From the NCBI GenBank assembly GCA_023406915.1, contig JAEXTR010000382.1, forward strand, positions 1 to 13,980: a stretch of DNA of 13,980 nucleotides. Reading direction: 5' to 3'. Each line of letters opens with the position of its first letter. The first letter of the stretch is position 1. This stretch comes from Bacteroidota bacterium. Lineage in GTDB: Bacteria; Bacteroidota; Ignavibacteria; Ignavibacteriales; Ignavibacteriaceae. The position numbers and the translations under genes are program-made. This document shows, in pieces, positions 6,017 through 13,536 of this stretch. The notes beneath the pieces were generated by a model, which was not told where the DNA came from, did not search any database, and saw only the letters and a list, made by a program, of their open reading frames with translations.

Positions 6017-8848
6017 TTACGATGCAAAAGCGTTGAGTTCCCGCCTGAGGTATTCTGCGGTCAGGGAGGACTCATGTTTCATAATATCTGCCGGGGTTCC
6101 AACAGCTACGATGGAGCCGCCGTATTCTCCGCCACCGGGGCCCAGATCAACGATCCAGTCGGCAGCCCTGATGACATCAAGGTTGTGTTCAACAATCACC
6201 ACCGTGTTTCCCTTGTCCACCAGCTTGTTGAGCACATCCAGCAGTGCGCGCACATCATCAAAGTGGAGTCCCGTAGTGGGTTCATCAAGGAAGTATATCG
6301 TTTTGCCGGTGCTGACTTTACTGAGTTCGGTAGCGAGTTTTACACGCTGCGCCTCACCGCCTGAGAGGGTGGTGGCAGGCTGACCGATTTTCACGTAGCC
6401 AAGTCCAACTTCGAGGAGGGATTTCAGCTTCCTGCGAATGCGGGGCATTTCCTCAAAAAAGGTAAAAGCCTCTTCCACGGTCATATCCAGCACGTCGGAG
6501 ATTGATTTCCCCTTGTACATAACATCAAGAGTTTCCCGGTTGTAGCGTTTCCCGTTGCACACATCGCAGGTGATGTGCACATCAGGCAGGAAATTCATTT
6601 CAATTTTCTTGAGCCCGTCACCTTCGCACGCCTCGCATCTGCCGCTTTTCACGTTGAAGCTGAAACGCCCGACGGCGTACCCTCTCATCTTCGATTCTGG
6701 GAGCTGCGCATAGAGGTCCCTGATATAGGTGAACAGCCCGGTATATGTTGCAGGATTTGAACGGGGCGTTCTACCGATCGGTGCCTGGTCGATCTCAATA
6801 ACTTTATCGATGTGCTCCAGCCCTTCAACGGATTCAAATGGCAATGGCACCACCTTGGACTGGAAATACTTCTTCATCAGGTACTTCACCAGGGTTTCAT
6901 TGATCAGTGATGATTTTCCTGATCCGCTGACACCAGTAATCGCAGTAAGCGTACCCAGCGGGATGGAAAGATTCACACCCGTCAAATTGTTGCCGGTTGC
7001 ACCCGAGAGGTTCAGACTGTGCCCGATACCGGTACGCCGGGGTTTTTCTTCGTACACGTGCTTCCGTTGTGCAAGGTAGTCCAGCGTCAGGGATTCAGCA
7101 CTTCCGTTCCGCAGGAGCTTATGCGTTATACCTGATGCCATAACCTCACCTCCATGCTCACCTGCTCGGGGTCCGAGGTCTACCAGGTAATCGGAACTTT
7201 CAATAGTTTCCCGGTCGTGCTCAACTACGATGATGGTGTTATTGAGGTCCCGGAGTTTCTTCAGAGATTGTATCAGTTTCACATTATCGCTCTGGTGTAG
7301 ACCGATACTCGGTTCATCAAGCACATAGAGGCAGCCTGCAAGCTGGGTGCCGATCTGGGTTGCAAGACGAATACGCTGCGATTCACCCCCTGACAGCGTG
7401 CGTGCACTGCGGTTGAGCGTGAGGTACTCCAGCCCCACATTCAAAAGGAAGTTGAGCCGTGAAAGGATTTCCTTCAGTACCGGTTTGGCGATAATTTCCT
7501 CATTGCCAGAGAGTTTGACACCTTCAAAAAATTGTGCTGCGCGCCCGATAGATAGATTGGTGACCTCGTTGAGGTTTTTACCATTAAAGGTTACGGAAAG
7601 GGCTTCGCGGTTGAGTCTGCCGCCATTGCAGGTGGGGCATACAGCAGTGTGCATAAATGATTCCACCCAGTCACGTATTTTTGGTGAAGTGGTAGTCGCA
7701 AAGATGTTGTCAAGATAGGCGATCACACCATTAAATTTATGCTGATAGGTGGTGGTGCGCCCGGAGCTGTATTTGTAAACAAAGGGGATTTTCTCTTTTG
7801 AGCCATACAGAATCACATCAAGCTGTTCCTTTGTGAGGGAACTGATTGGCTGATCGTAGGTGAAGCCAAAATGCTGCGCCACTGCTTCCAGCTGCGTAAA
7901 AATCCATACCGTACGGGGTTTACCGAGTGCAGCGATACCTTCTTCCCTGATCGTTTTACTGCTGTCAGGGATGATCAGATTGATATCAAAAGCCTTCTTT
8001 TCCCCAAGGCCATCACAATCCTGGCATGCGCCATACTTTGAGTTAAATGAGAATGAGTTAGGGGCAAGCTCCTGATAACTGATGCCGCATTTTCCGCAGG
8101 CAAGGTTTCTGCTGAAGACGGCTTCCCGCTCACCATCCGTGATGAGGAGGACACCATTACCATGGGAGAGCCCAACCTCCACAGAACCAATCAGGCGGTT
8201 ATCGTGCTTTCCGGTAATCTTCAGTTTATCAATAACAATTTCAATATTATGGAGCTTGTAACGGTCAACCTGATAGCCAGAGGTAAGTGTTACGGTCTCA
8301 CCATCCACGCGGACACGGGAGAAACCTTCAGACTGGATCTCTTCAAAGAGTTCACGGTAATGACCTTTCCTGCCGCGCACAACTGGGGCAAGAACGGTAA
8401 TCTGGGTGTCCTTATAGTCTCGTTTTATTGTTTCCAGAATCTGGGCGGAGGATTGCTTTGTGACGGGATCGCCGCAATTGTAGCAGTGTGCCAGTCCGGC
8501 GCGTGCGTACAACAGGCGGAGGTAGTCATAAATCTCGGTTACCGTGCCAACGGTTGAGCGGGGATTTCCCCCTGTTACCTTCTGTTCAATACTAATGGCA
8601 GGGCTGAGCCCTTCAATATAATCCACATCGGGCTTTTCGAGCTGATCGAGGAACTGGCGTGCATAGGCTGAGAGGCATTCGATATACCTCCGCTGCCCTT
8701 CAGCATAAATGGTATCGAAAGCGAGGGAGGACTTCCCTGAGCCGGAAAGCCCGGTAATCACCGTAAAGGAGAACCGGGGGATTTCCACATCGATGTTTTT
8801 CAGGTTATGCTGCCGCGCACCGCGGATAATTATTTTCTCTTGTTCCAC
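6017..8848 (-). CDS. uvrA: Excinuclease ABC subunit UvrA
   Basis: UvrA is the damage-sensing dimeric ATPase of nucleotide excision repair, which loads UvrB at bulky DNA lesions. At 943 aa it is full length. The first ATPase module has Walker A GLSGSGKS at 33-40, signature LSGGESQR at 485-492 and Walker B YVLDEPSIGLH at 508-518. The second has GVSGSGKSS at 639-647, LSGGEAQRVKLA at 828-839 and YFLDEPTTGLH at 852-862. Zinc modules are visible as CGKC...CQDC (251-278), CPTC at 404-407, and CEAC...CDVC (738-764). The start is GTG (8846-8848), giving MEQEKIIIRGARQHNLKNI, which matches the family's N-terminus; no strong Shine-Dalgarno is seen. It heads a five-gene minus-strand run and diverges from the yigZ-like gene. 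Confidence 0.98.
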   Translation of the reverse strand: MEQEKIIIRGARQHNLKNIDVEIPRFSFTVITGLSGSGKSSLAFDTIYAEGQRRYIECLSAYARQFLDQLEKPDVDYIEGLSPAISIEQKVTGGNPRSTVGTVTEIYDYLRLLYARAGLAHCYNCGDPVTKQSSAQILETIKRDYKDTQITVLAPVVRGRKGHYRELFEEIQSEGFSRVRVDGETVTLTSGYQVDRYKLHNIEIVIDKLKITGKHDNRLIGSVEVGLSHGNGVLLITDGEREAVFSRNLACGKCGISYQELAPNSFSFNSKYGACQDCDGLGEKKAFDINLIIPDSSKTIREEGIAALGKPRTVWIFTQLEAVAQHFGFTYDQPISSLTKEQLDVILYGSKEKIPFVYKYSSGRTTTYQHKFNGVIAYLDNIFATTTSPKIRDWVESFMHTAVCPTCNGGRLNREALSVTFNGKNLNEVTNLSIGRAAQFFEGVKLSGNEEIIAKPVLKEILSRLNFLLNVGLEYLTLNRSARTLSGGESQRIRLATQIGTQLAGCLYVLDEPSIGLHQSDNVKLIQSLKKLRDLNNTIIVVEHDRETIESSDYLVDLGPRAGEHGGEVMASGITHKLLRNGSAESLTLDYLAQRKHVYEEKPRRTGIGHSLNLSGATGNNLTGVNLSIPLGTLTAITGVSGSGKSSLINETLVKYLMKKYFQSKVVPLPFESVEGLEHIDKVIEIDQAPIGRTPRSNPATYTGLFTYIRDLYAQLPESKMRGYAVGRFSFNVKSGRCEACEGDGLKKIEMNFLPDVHITCDVCNGKRYNRETLDVMYKGKSISDVLDMTVEEAFTFFEEMPRIRRKLKSLLEVGLGYVKIGQPATTLSGGEAQRVKLATELSKVSTGKTIYFLDEPTTGLHFDDVRALLDVLNKLVDKGNTVVIVEHNLDVIRAADWIVDLGPGGGEYGGSIVAVGTPADIMKHESSLTAEYLRRELNAFAS

Positions 8849-8930
8849 AGGGGATAAATCAAATTTATTTAAATTAGTAGTTTAGTTAGTACCTGTTTGA
8901 AAATCAAATAGATTATTGTAAAAAATTCTG
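8849..8930. promoter_or_regulatory. AT-rich divergent promoter region uvrA / yigZ-like
   Basis: An 82-nt, strongly AT-rich spacer between two divergent starts must hold the promoters of the uvrA operon and the yigZ-like gene. Reading toward uvrA, TAAATTTG (complement of 8860-8867) exactly fits the Bacteroidetes -7 consensus TAnnTTTG, but no TTTG lies at the proper -33 distance and the leader would be only a few nt. A short inverted repeat, TTTGA-AAA-TCAAA at 8896-8908, sits near the middle and could be an operator. No match to a LexA box consensus was recognised. Confidence 0.45.
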
Positions 8931-9560
8931 ATGCAATTCAAGACCATCACCCAAACAACCGAAGCTGTGTACAAGGAAAAGAGTTCTGAGTTCCTTGCTT
9001 TTGCCTACCCGATTGGCAGCGAAGATGACGCAGCCGAACATCTTGCAGTGCTGAAGAAGAAATACTTCGACGCAACGCACCACTGCTATGCCTGGAAGCT
9101 GAACACCGGCAGCGAAAAGTTTTCGGATGACGGAGAACCTGCCGGTACGGCAGGGAAGCGGATTCTGAATGCAATCCTGCATTATGACCTTACCAATGTG
9201 ATGATCGTAGTGGTACGGTACTACGGAGGCACCAAGCTGGGGGTAGGTCCCCTCGGGGTTGCCTATTTTTCTGCAGCTGAACAGGCGCTTGCCGCAGCAA
9301 CGATCAGTGACCTGACCGTTGCCCGGGAAGTGATATTCTCATTTCCGCCTGCATATTACGGGAATGTACTGAGTCTGCTGCACAAACACAACATCAGAAT
9401 TGCAGCTTCATCATTTGATGATGAGGCAAAGCTCACCACCTATCTTCCGGACGAGATTACCAACAGAACTGAACCTGACTTTGTGAACGCAACTGCCGGA
9501 AGCGGAGCGGTTATCCGCTCAAAAGAAACGATGTTGCTCCCCTCAAAGGACTTTGCCTAA
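8931..9560 (+). CDS. yigZ: YigZ/IMPACT family protein (UPF0029)
   Basis: Protein of 209 aa with the two-domain layout of the YigZ/IMPACT family. The N-terminal domain contains HHCYAW at 50-55, SDDGEPAGTAG at 65-75 and the signature VVRYYGGTKLGVGPLG at 94-109. The remaining residues, about 130-205, form the smaller C-terminal domain (DUF1949-like, ferredoxin-like fold). In eukaryotes IMPACT binds the GCN1 translation regulator; the bacterial protein is widely conserved but without an established reaction. The ATG at 8931 gives the expected beginning (KTITQTTEAVYKEKSSEFLA) with no better alternative. Its TAA overlaps the stop of the opposing 147-aa gene by 4 nt, so the two converge without a terminator between them. 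Confidence 0.93.
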   Translation: MQFKTITQTTEAVYKEKSSEFLAFAYPIGSEDDAAEHLAVLKKKYFDATHHCYAWKLNTGSEKFSDDGEPAGTAGKRILNAILHYDLTNVMIVVVRYYGGTKLGVGPLGVAYFSAAEQALAAATISDLTVAREVIFSFPPAYYGNVLSLLHKHNIRIAASSFDDEAKLTTYLPDEITNRTEPDFVNATAGSGAVIRSKETMLLPSKDFA

Positions 9561-10000
9561 TTCCGCTTTTGTGCGTTCAGGTATTTCTTCACGATATCGA
9601 AGTCACCCAACAACGTCATAAACTGCTGGAGTGCATCACCATGCAATGCAAGATACTTTTCCCGCAATGGTGCTGCATCAGTCTCATCCATAGCAGTAAG
9701 GCACCCTTCAAGACGTTCACGGAGGCTGCTCATGGTCTTTGTAAAATCATCCGCCATCTGCTGCACCTGCGATGCAACCACCTGCGTGTTGCCGCTGATT
9801 TCAGCTGAACGCTGCATGGCACGGAAAAGCCCAACAGCATATTTTGCATCGAACGCCAGTTTTTCAAATGCCTCCTGCCCCCCTTCAGTGAAGATGGCAA
9901 GTGCAAAGAGTCGGGTATCGGCAGCTTCTTTCATACTACCGCCGGAAAATTTGTCGGCTTCAAGAATAATTGATTCGATATGTTCTGCGTTCACGGTCAC
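9557..10000 (-). CDS. Conserved-looking helical protein of unknown function
   Basis: A 147-aa soluble protein I do not recognise. It has no signal peptide or membrane segment and appears all-alpha, with long amphipathic stretches such as TRLFALAIFTEGGQEAFEKL, VVASQVQQMADDFTKTMSSL and REKYLALHGDALQQFMTLLG, suggesting a helical bundle or coiled coil. There is one Cys and no obvious catalytic motif. The start is a GTG at 9998-10000, 1 nt after the protease stop; a second GTG two codons later (9992-9994) follows AGGTGA and is an alternative. The 1-nt gap implies translational coupling to the secreted S8 protease. The stop overlaps the yigZ-like stop. The helical pattern vaguely resembles chemoreceptor-like coiled coils, but that is not enough for a call. 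Confidence 0.72.
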   Translation of the reverse strand: MTVNAEHIESIILEADKFSGGSMKEAADTRLFALAIFTEGGQEAFEKLAFDAKYAVGLFRAMQRSAEISGNTQVVASQVQQMADDFTKTMSSLRERLEGCLTAMDETDAAPLREKYLALHGDALQQFMTLLGDFDIVKKYLNAQKRN

Positions 10001-10001
10001 C

Positions 10002-11930
10002 TCAGATCACAAAGCGTTTCATCATGAAGAGTTGTCCATCCACAGAAACAGAGATAAAGTAAATCCCCGGTGAGAGGGATGCAACATCAGATTCCTTCAG
10101 GACAATGTTTGTGGTACCTTCCTTGCTTTCAAAGGAGGAAATCTGGCTAAGCGGCTTTCCATTACGGTCGGCTATGGAGACCACCACTTCTGCGGGTCTG
10201 TCAAAGTCGAGGCTGACTTCAGGAAGTGCGGGAGTACCCTCATCCGGCAGGGCAATAATATTCGGATCACCATACACCATTGCGTAGCGGGTGATTTCGT
10301 TCCCTTTACGGATGGAAAGAAATACTCTTTCACCAATCCTGAATTGCGGTATTGAAAGCTGATAGCGGCGCTCATCGTCATGCTGACGAATAAACTCTAC
10401 TTCTTGCGTTTCCTGATTCTCACCTGCAAAGACGGCTTCAGGGAGTGCACCCTTCAGATTATCATCCGAGAACAGATGCAGGCGATATGAGCTATCCGGT
10501 TTCAGTTCCATGTTCGGGAAGCGGATTGCATTGTAAGCCGAAACAATACCATACCCCAGCTCTACATCCGGTTCATCAGCCTGTGAGGCTGTCTCCTTCA
10601 GGAGGTGACGCAACTGAAGATTTGTAAGATGCGGATGCACCGAGAGGAGAAGTGCCGTGATCCCTGCAACGATAGGTGTTGAAAGGGATGTACCATTGTT
10701 GTATTCATACTCATTTGTTGTGCCGGAAGCAGCGCCATACACGGCGACGCCCATTGCTGATACATCGGGCTTGATCCTGCCATCATAACTTGGTCCGCGC
10801 GAACTGAATGAAGCGAGTTCACCGGAAGGATACACCGCACCGACTGCCGTGATGAACACGCCATCTGCGGGGGCATTGATGTAGTACCATGCGTCGTCTC
10901 CCTGATTACCAGCAGCGGTCAGGGTAAATATACCGCGCTTGAATGCGATCTCAGCGGCACGGGTCACGATTGTGCTCTTGCCATCCATGTTCTCGTAGGT
11001 GTAAGATGAGGAATCAAAATTCGTATAGCCAAGAGAACTGGTAGTGATATCCACGCCGATACTGTCCATCCATTCAAGGGCAGCGGCGTAGTTATCTTCC
11101 TCAACATGGGTTTCACTCCGGACGTCTTCTGTTTTTGCAAGGATAAAGGATGCATTATAGGCAGCACCGATCAGGTGCCCTTCTTTATAGCCACCAATGG
11201 CAGAAAGCACTGCTGTGCCATGTGAATCCTGTCCCTTACGGTCGCCGGACTCATCAGCAGTAACGTCATCACCGAACACAAAATCACGCTCACCAAGCAC
11301 GTTGATATGCCGGAGGGATTCGTGGCGTTTCCAGTCGAAGCCGGTATCAAGCACACCGATGCGCACATGTCTGCCGGCGAAGCCAAGCCGGTGTACCTGA
11401 ATCACGTCACTGAGGGAAAGTTGTTTTTCACTAAGACCGTAGCGAAGATAGCTGCTCCCGGTTTTTTGCGTTGGGATATAGCGTAAATCTTCCCGTGCCA
11501 GGATGCGGTTTTTATCTGTCAGAGTGCGGACCTTCCGCACAGAGGAAACATACGGAAGTCTGCCAATAGCATCTGCCTGCGGCTGGTAACCTGTAAAGGA
11601 GACGGCGTTGAGCCACTTCAGCTTATGGCGGACCCGCACACCGAAGTATTCGATACCAGAGATATACCCATTGTTAACCGGGACATCCTCAATGGTGACA
11701 TACTGCTCACCCATCGTGCGGATTCTTCTTTCGATGCTGGCGTCTGAAATCGATGACACTGCATCATGATACGCCTGAGTGCCCGGAACTACAATTTCTG
11801 AACCGGTTCCCTTATCAGTAAAAAAAACAATGTATTTATCCTGAGCTGCAATTTCAGCAGATGCCAGGATGGTCAGGATGAGGAGAAAGATTCGCATATT
11901 CAAACCGCTTTTGTTACCTTTCACGAACAT
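10002..11930 (-). CDS. Secreted S8 (subtilisin-like) serine protease with T9SS-type C-terminal sorting tail
   Basis: Extracellular serine protease of 642 aa. A signal peptide (RIFLLILTILASAEIAAQ) is followed by the KYIVFFTDKGTG N-terminal pro-region typical of Bacteroidota/Chlorobiota S8 enzymes. The catalytic triad is visible as D195 in GVLDTGFDW, H237 in DSHGTAVLSAIGG and S415 in NGTSLSTPIVAG, with oxyanion N342 in TAAGNQG. Residues about 480-560 form a linker or beta domain. The last 80 or so residues (VVSIADRNGKPL, then LSPGIYFISVSV and KRFVI at the very end) resemble the type IX secretion sorting domain, type A, which directs export through the outer membrane and surface attachment. The ATG at 11930 gives an 11-residue extension; the in-frame ATG at 11895-11897 (M12) gives a standard signal peptide and may be the true start. 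It is co-transcribed with the 147-aa gene. Confidence 0.93.
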   Translation of the reverse strand: MFVKGNKSGLNMRIFLLILTILASAEIAAQDKYIVFFTDKGTGSEIVVPGTQAYHDAVSSISDASIERRIRTMGEQYVTIEDVPVNNGYISGIEYFGVRVRHKLKWLNAVSFTGYQPQADAIGRLPYVSSVRKVRTLTDKNRILAREDLRYIPTQKTGSSYLRYGLSEKQLSLSDVIQVHRLGFAGRHVRIGVLDTGFDWKRHESLRHINVLGERDFVFGDDVTADESGDRKGQDSHGTAVLSAIGGYKEGHLIGAAYNASFILAKTEDVRSETHVEEDNYAAALEWMDSIGVDITTSSLGYTNFDSSSYTYENMDGKSTIVTRAAEIAFKRGIFTLTAAGNQGDDAWYYINAPADGVFITAVGAVYPSGELASFSSRGPSYDGRIKPDVSAMGVAVYGAASGTTNEYEYNNGTSLSTPIVAGITALLLSVHPHLTNLQLRHLLKETASQADEPDVELGYGIVSAYNAIRFPNMELKPDSSYRLHLFSDDNLKGALPEAVFAGENQETQEVEFIRQHDDERRYQLSIPQFRIGERVFLSIRKGNEITRYAMVYGDPNIIALPDEGTPALPEVSLDFDRPAEVVVSIADRNGKPLSQISSFESKEGTTNIVLKESDVASLSPGIYFISVSVDGQLFMMKRFVI

Positions 11931-12003
11931 ATTAGCAGGAATTCTTGTTCTACCCTCTTATAGGAGGGGATTACCTATTTTGTTTCAATAAACTTAACTT
12001 GCC
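11931..12003. promoter_or_regulatory. Divergent promoter region, S8 protease / SDR, with overlapping inverted repeats
   Basis: The 73-nt spacer drives both the protease (minus) and the SDR operon (plus). It contains CCCTC (11953-11957)/GAGGG (11964-11968) with a 6-nt loop, and an alternative pairing ATAGG (11960-11964)/CCTAT (11974-11978); the two share bases and cannot form together. AGGAGGGG at 11962-11969 is a strong Shine-Dalgarno-like sequence, but no start codon with an open frame follows at a suitable distance. No consensus promoter was recognised. Confidence 0.4.
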
Positions 12004-12900
12004 ATGAATGTACTAATCACCGGAGCTTCCGGATTACTCGGACAGTACCTGAATGCAGAGCTGAGCCCTGCCTTCAAAATTCTCTGTTTATACAACACGA
12101 AAAAAGGAAATATAGTTGATTTTCCCAACATAAATGCAGATATCCGCAATGAAGTTGTGATACGGGGCGTATTCAATGACTTCAGACCTGATACGGTTGT
12201 GCATACGGCTGCCATTGCGGACAATGCAGATGCGAAGCTATTACCCCCTGCCGTAGTTTACGACACAAATGTGCGTGGTACTGAGATCATTGCGAGGTTG
12301 TGTGATGAGTATGGTGCAAAGCTGATCTATACCTCCACGGATCTGGTGTATGCCGGGTACCGGGGAAGTATGTTGAAGGAAGATGCGAAACTGGTGCCGC
12401 TCTCACTGTATGCTGAATCGAAACTGATGGGGGAAATAAAGATTAAGAACACCTTTGATAACTACATTATCCTGCGCACTGCCCTGCTCTTCGGTTTGAG
12501 TCTGAACCATACCACCCACCATTTCAGTGAGATGTATGAGCGCATGAAAAAAGGCGTGCCTTCCCGATTGTTTTTTGATCAGTATAAGACTCCGCTGGCG
12601 CTGAAGGAAGCAGCGCGGATAATCCGCCAACTTTTGAGCATTCAGGTAAAAGGAGAAATTATCAACTTTGGCGGAAGGGAGCGGTTATCCCGCGTGGACA
12701 TGGCAGAAGTGTTGTGTGAACTTGGGGGATTTGACAAGGGACTGATTGAACCTGTTTCCATCACCAGCATTACGGGCTTGCCACAGGTTGCTGATGTATC
12801 GATGGACACAGGAAAGCTGGATGCATTAGGCATACAACGGCAAAGCTACGAAGCATCGATAGCTGAGATTTTGCGTGATGATACTACCCTGAAAGGATAA
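12004..12900 (+). CDS. RmlD-like NAD(P)-dependent SDR (dTDP-4-dehydrorhamnose reductase family)
   Basis: Extended short-chain dehydrogenase/reductase, 298 aa. The Rossmann nucleotide-binding loop GASGLLG lies at 7-13, VVHTAA at 65-70 is the cofactor-binding segment, and the active site has TSTDLVY (110-116) with Y136 and K140 in LYAESKLMGE. This layout is that of RmlD, which reduces dTDP-4-keto-rhamnose, and of its relatives. No rmlA/B/C or glycosyltransferase gene is next to it, so a nucleotide-sugar role is uncertain; RmlD-like folds also occur in other reductases and in regulatory proteins such as MAT2B. No Shine-Dalgarno is close to the ATG. The flavin-reductase-like gene follows after 3 nt, indicating one transcript. 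Confidence 0.85.
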   Translation: MNVLITGASGLLGQYLNAELSPAFKILCLYNTKKGNIVDFPNINADIRNEVVIRGVFNDFRPDTVVHTAAIADNADAKLLPPAVVYDTNVRGTEIIARLCDEYGAKLIYTSTDLVYAGYRGSMLKEDAKLVPLSLYAESKLMGEIKIKNTFDNYIILRTALLFGLSLNHTTHHFSEMYERMKKGVPSRLFFDQYKTPLALKEAARIIRQLLSIQVKGEIINFGGRERLSRVDMAEVLCELGGFDKGLIEPVSITSITGLPQVADVSMDTGKLDALGIQRQSYEASIAEILRDDTTLKG

Positions 12901-12903
12901 GAA

Positions 12904-13524
12904 ATGATTGTAACCGCTGAAGCAATAGCACGATATGAGGTAAGAAAAAGAGCTGCGTTTGTCAATTCACTTCCCGGATTTAAACCGGGTACGCTGGTGG
13001 GAACCGTGAATGCAGCAGGGATTACCAACGCTGCGATTTTCAGTTCTGTGATGCATATCGGAGCCAATCCCGCCCTGATGGGAATACTCTTCCGTCCCCT
13101 GAGTGTGCCAAGGCATACCTACCAGAATATCAAAGAGACAGGTTATTTCACACTGAACCACATCACAGAAAAAATATATAAGGCTGCACACAAGACCTCA
13201 GCGCGGTTTGATGACGGAGTGTCAGAGTTTGTTGAATGTGGTTTGACGGAGGAGTACAGGAAAACAATCCCTGCCCCGTATGTGCTTGCATCACCTGTAA
13301 AAATCGGTCTGAAGTATGCGGAGGAGCATCTGATTAGTGCCAATCAGACGGTACTGCTGATTGGAGAGATTATGGAAGTCATTTTTCCCGATTCATGTCT
13401 TGCAGAGGATGGTTACCTGGATCTGGAGTGTGCGGGCGTCATCACGGTGAGTGGACTGGACAGTTACCATTCCACCAGGCGTATCAGCAGACTGCCGTAT
13501 GCAAAACCTGATTCAGCATTGTAG
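12904..13524 (+). CDS. Flavin-reductase-like FMN-binding protein
   Basis: A 206-aa protein of the flavin reductase-like (FMN-binding split-barrel) family. The region around residues 31-95 shows the pattern of this fold: LVGTVNAAGITNAAIFSS, the loop PLSVPRHTYQNIKETGYFTLN, then ITEKIYKAAHKTSARFDDGVSEFVE with its 'H.tSar...sEF' motif. Such proteins bind FMN and reduce it with NAD(P)H or act on other substrates; the actual substrate is not readable. The ATG is preceded by AAAGGATAAG, where AAAGGA is a good Shine-Dalgarno overlapping the SDR stop. Pairing with an SDR and nfo does not define a pathway. Confidence 0.85.
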   Translation: MIVTAEAIARYEVRKRAAFVNSLPGFKPGTLVGTVNAAGITNAAIFSSVMHIGANPALMGILFRPLSVPRHTYQNIKETGYFTLNHITEKIYKAAHKTSARFDDGVSEFVECGLTEEYRKTIPAPYVLASPVKIGLKYAEEHLISANQTVLLIGEIMEVIFPDSCLAEDGYLDLECAGVITVSGLDSYHSTRRISRLPYAKPDSAL

Positions 13525-13536
13525 GAGAAGAAAGAA

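Noticed and set aside
8162..8557. Plus-strand open frame of 131 codons inside uvrA
   Set aside because: Antisense to strongly conserved uvrA sequence, with no domain and no supporting start context.
6017..8848. Two similar ATPase modules that could look like a gene duplication or fusion
   Set aside because: The tandem ABC arrangement with zinc modules is the normal architecture of UvrA and the length is standard.
8860..8867. TAAATTTG (minus strand) as a Bacteroidetes -7 promoter element
   Set aside because: It matches TAnnTTTG but lacks a TTTG at the -33 position, would leave almost no leader before GTG, and such matches are frequent in AT-rich DNA.
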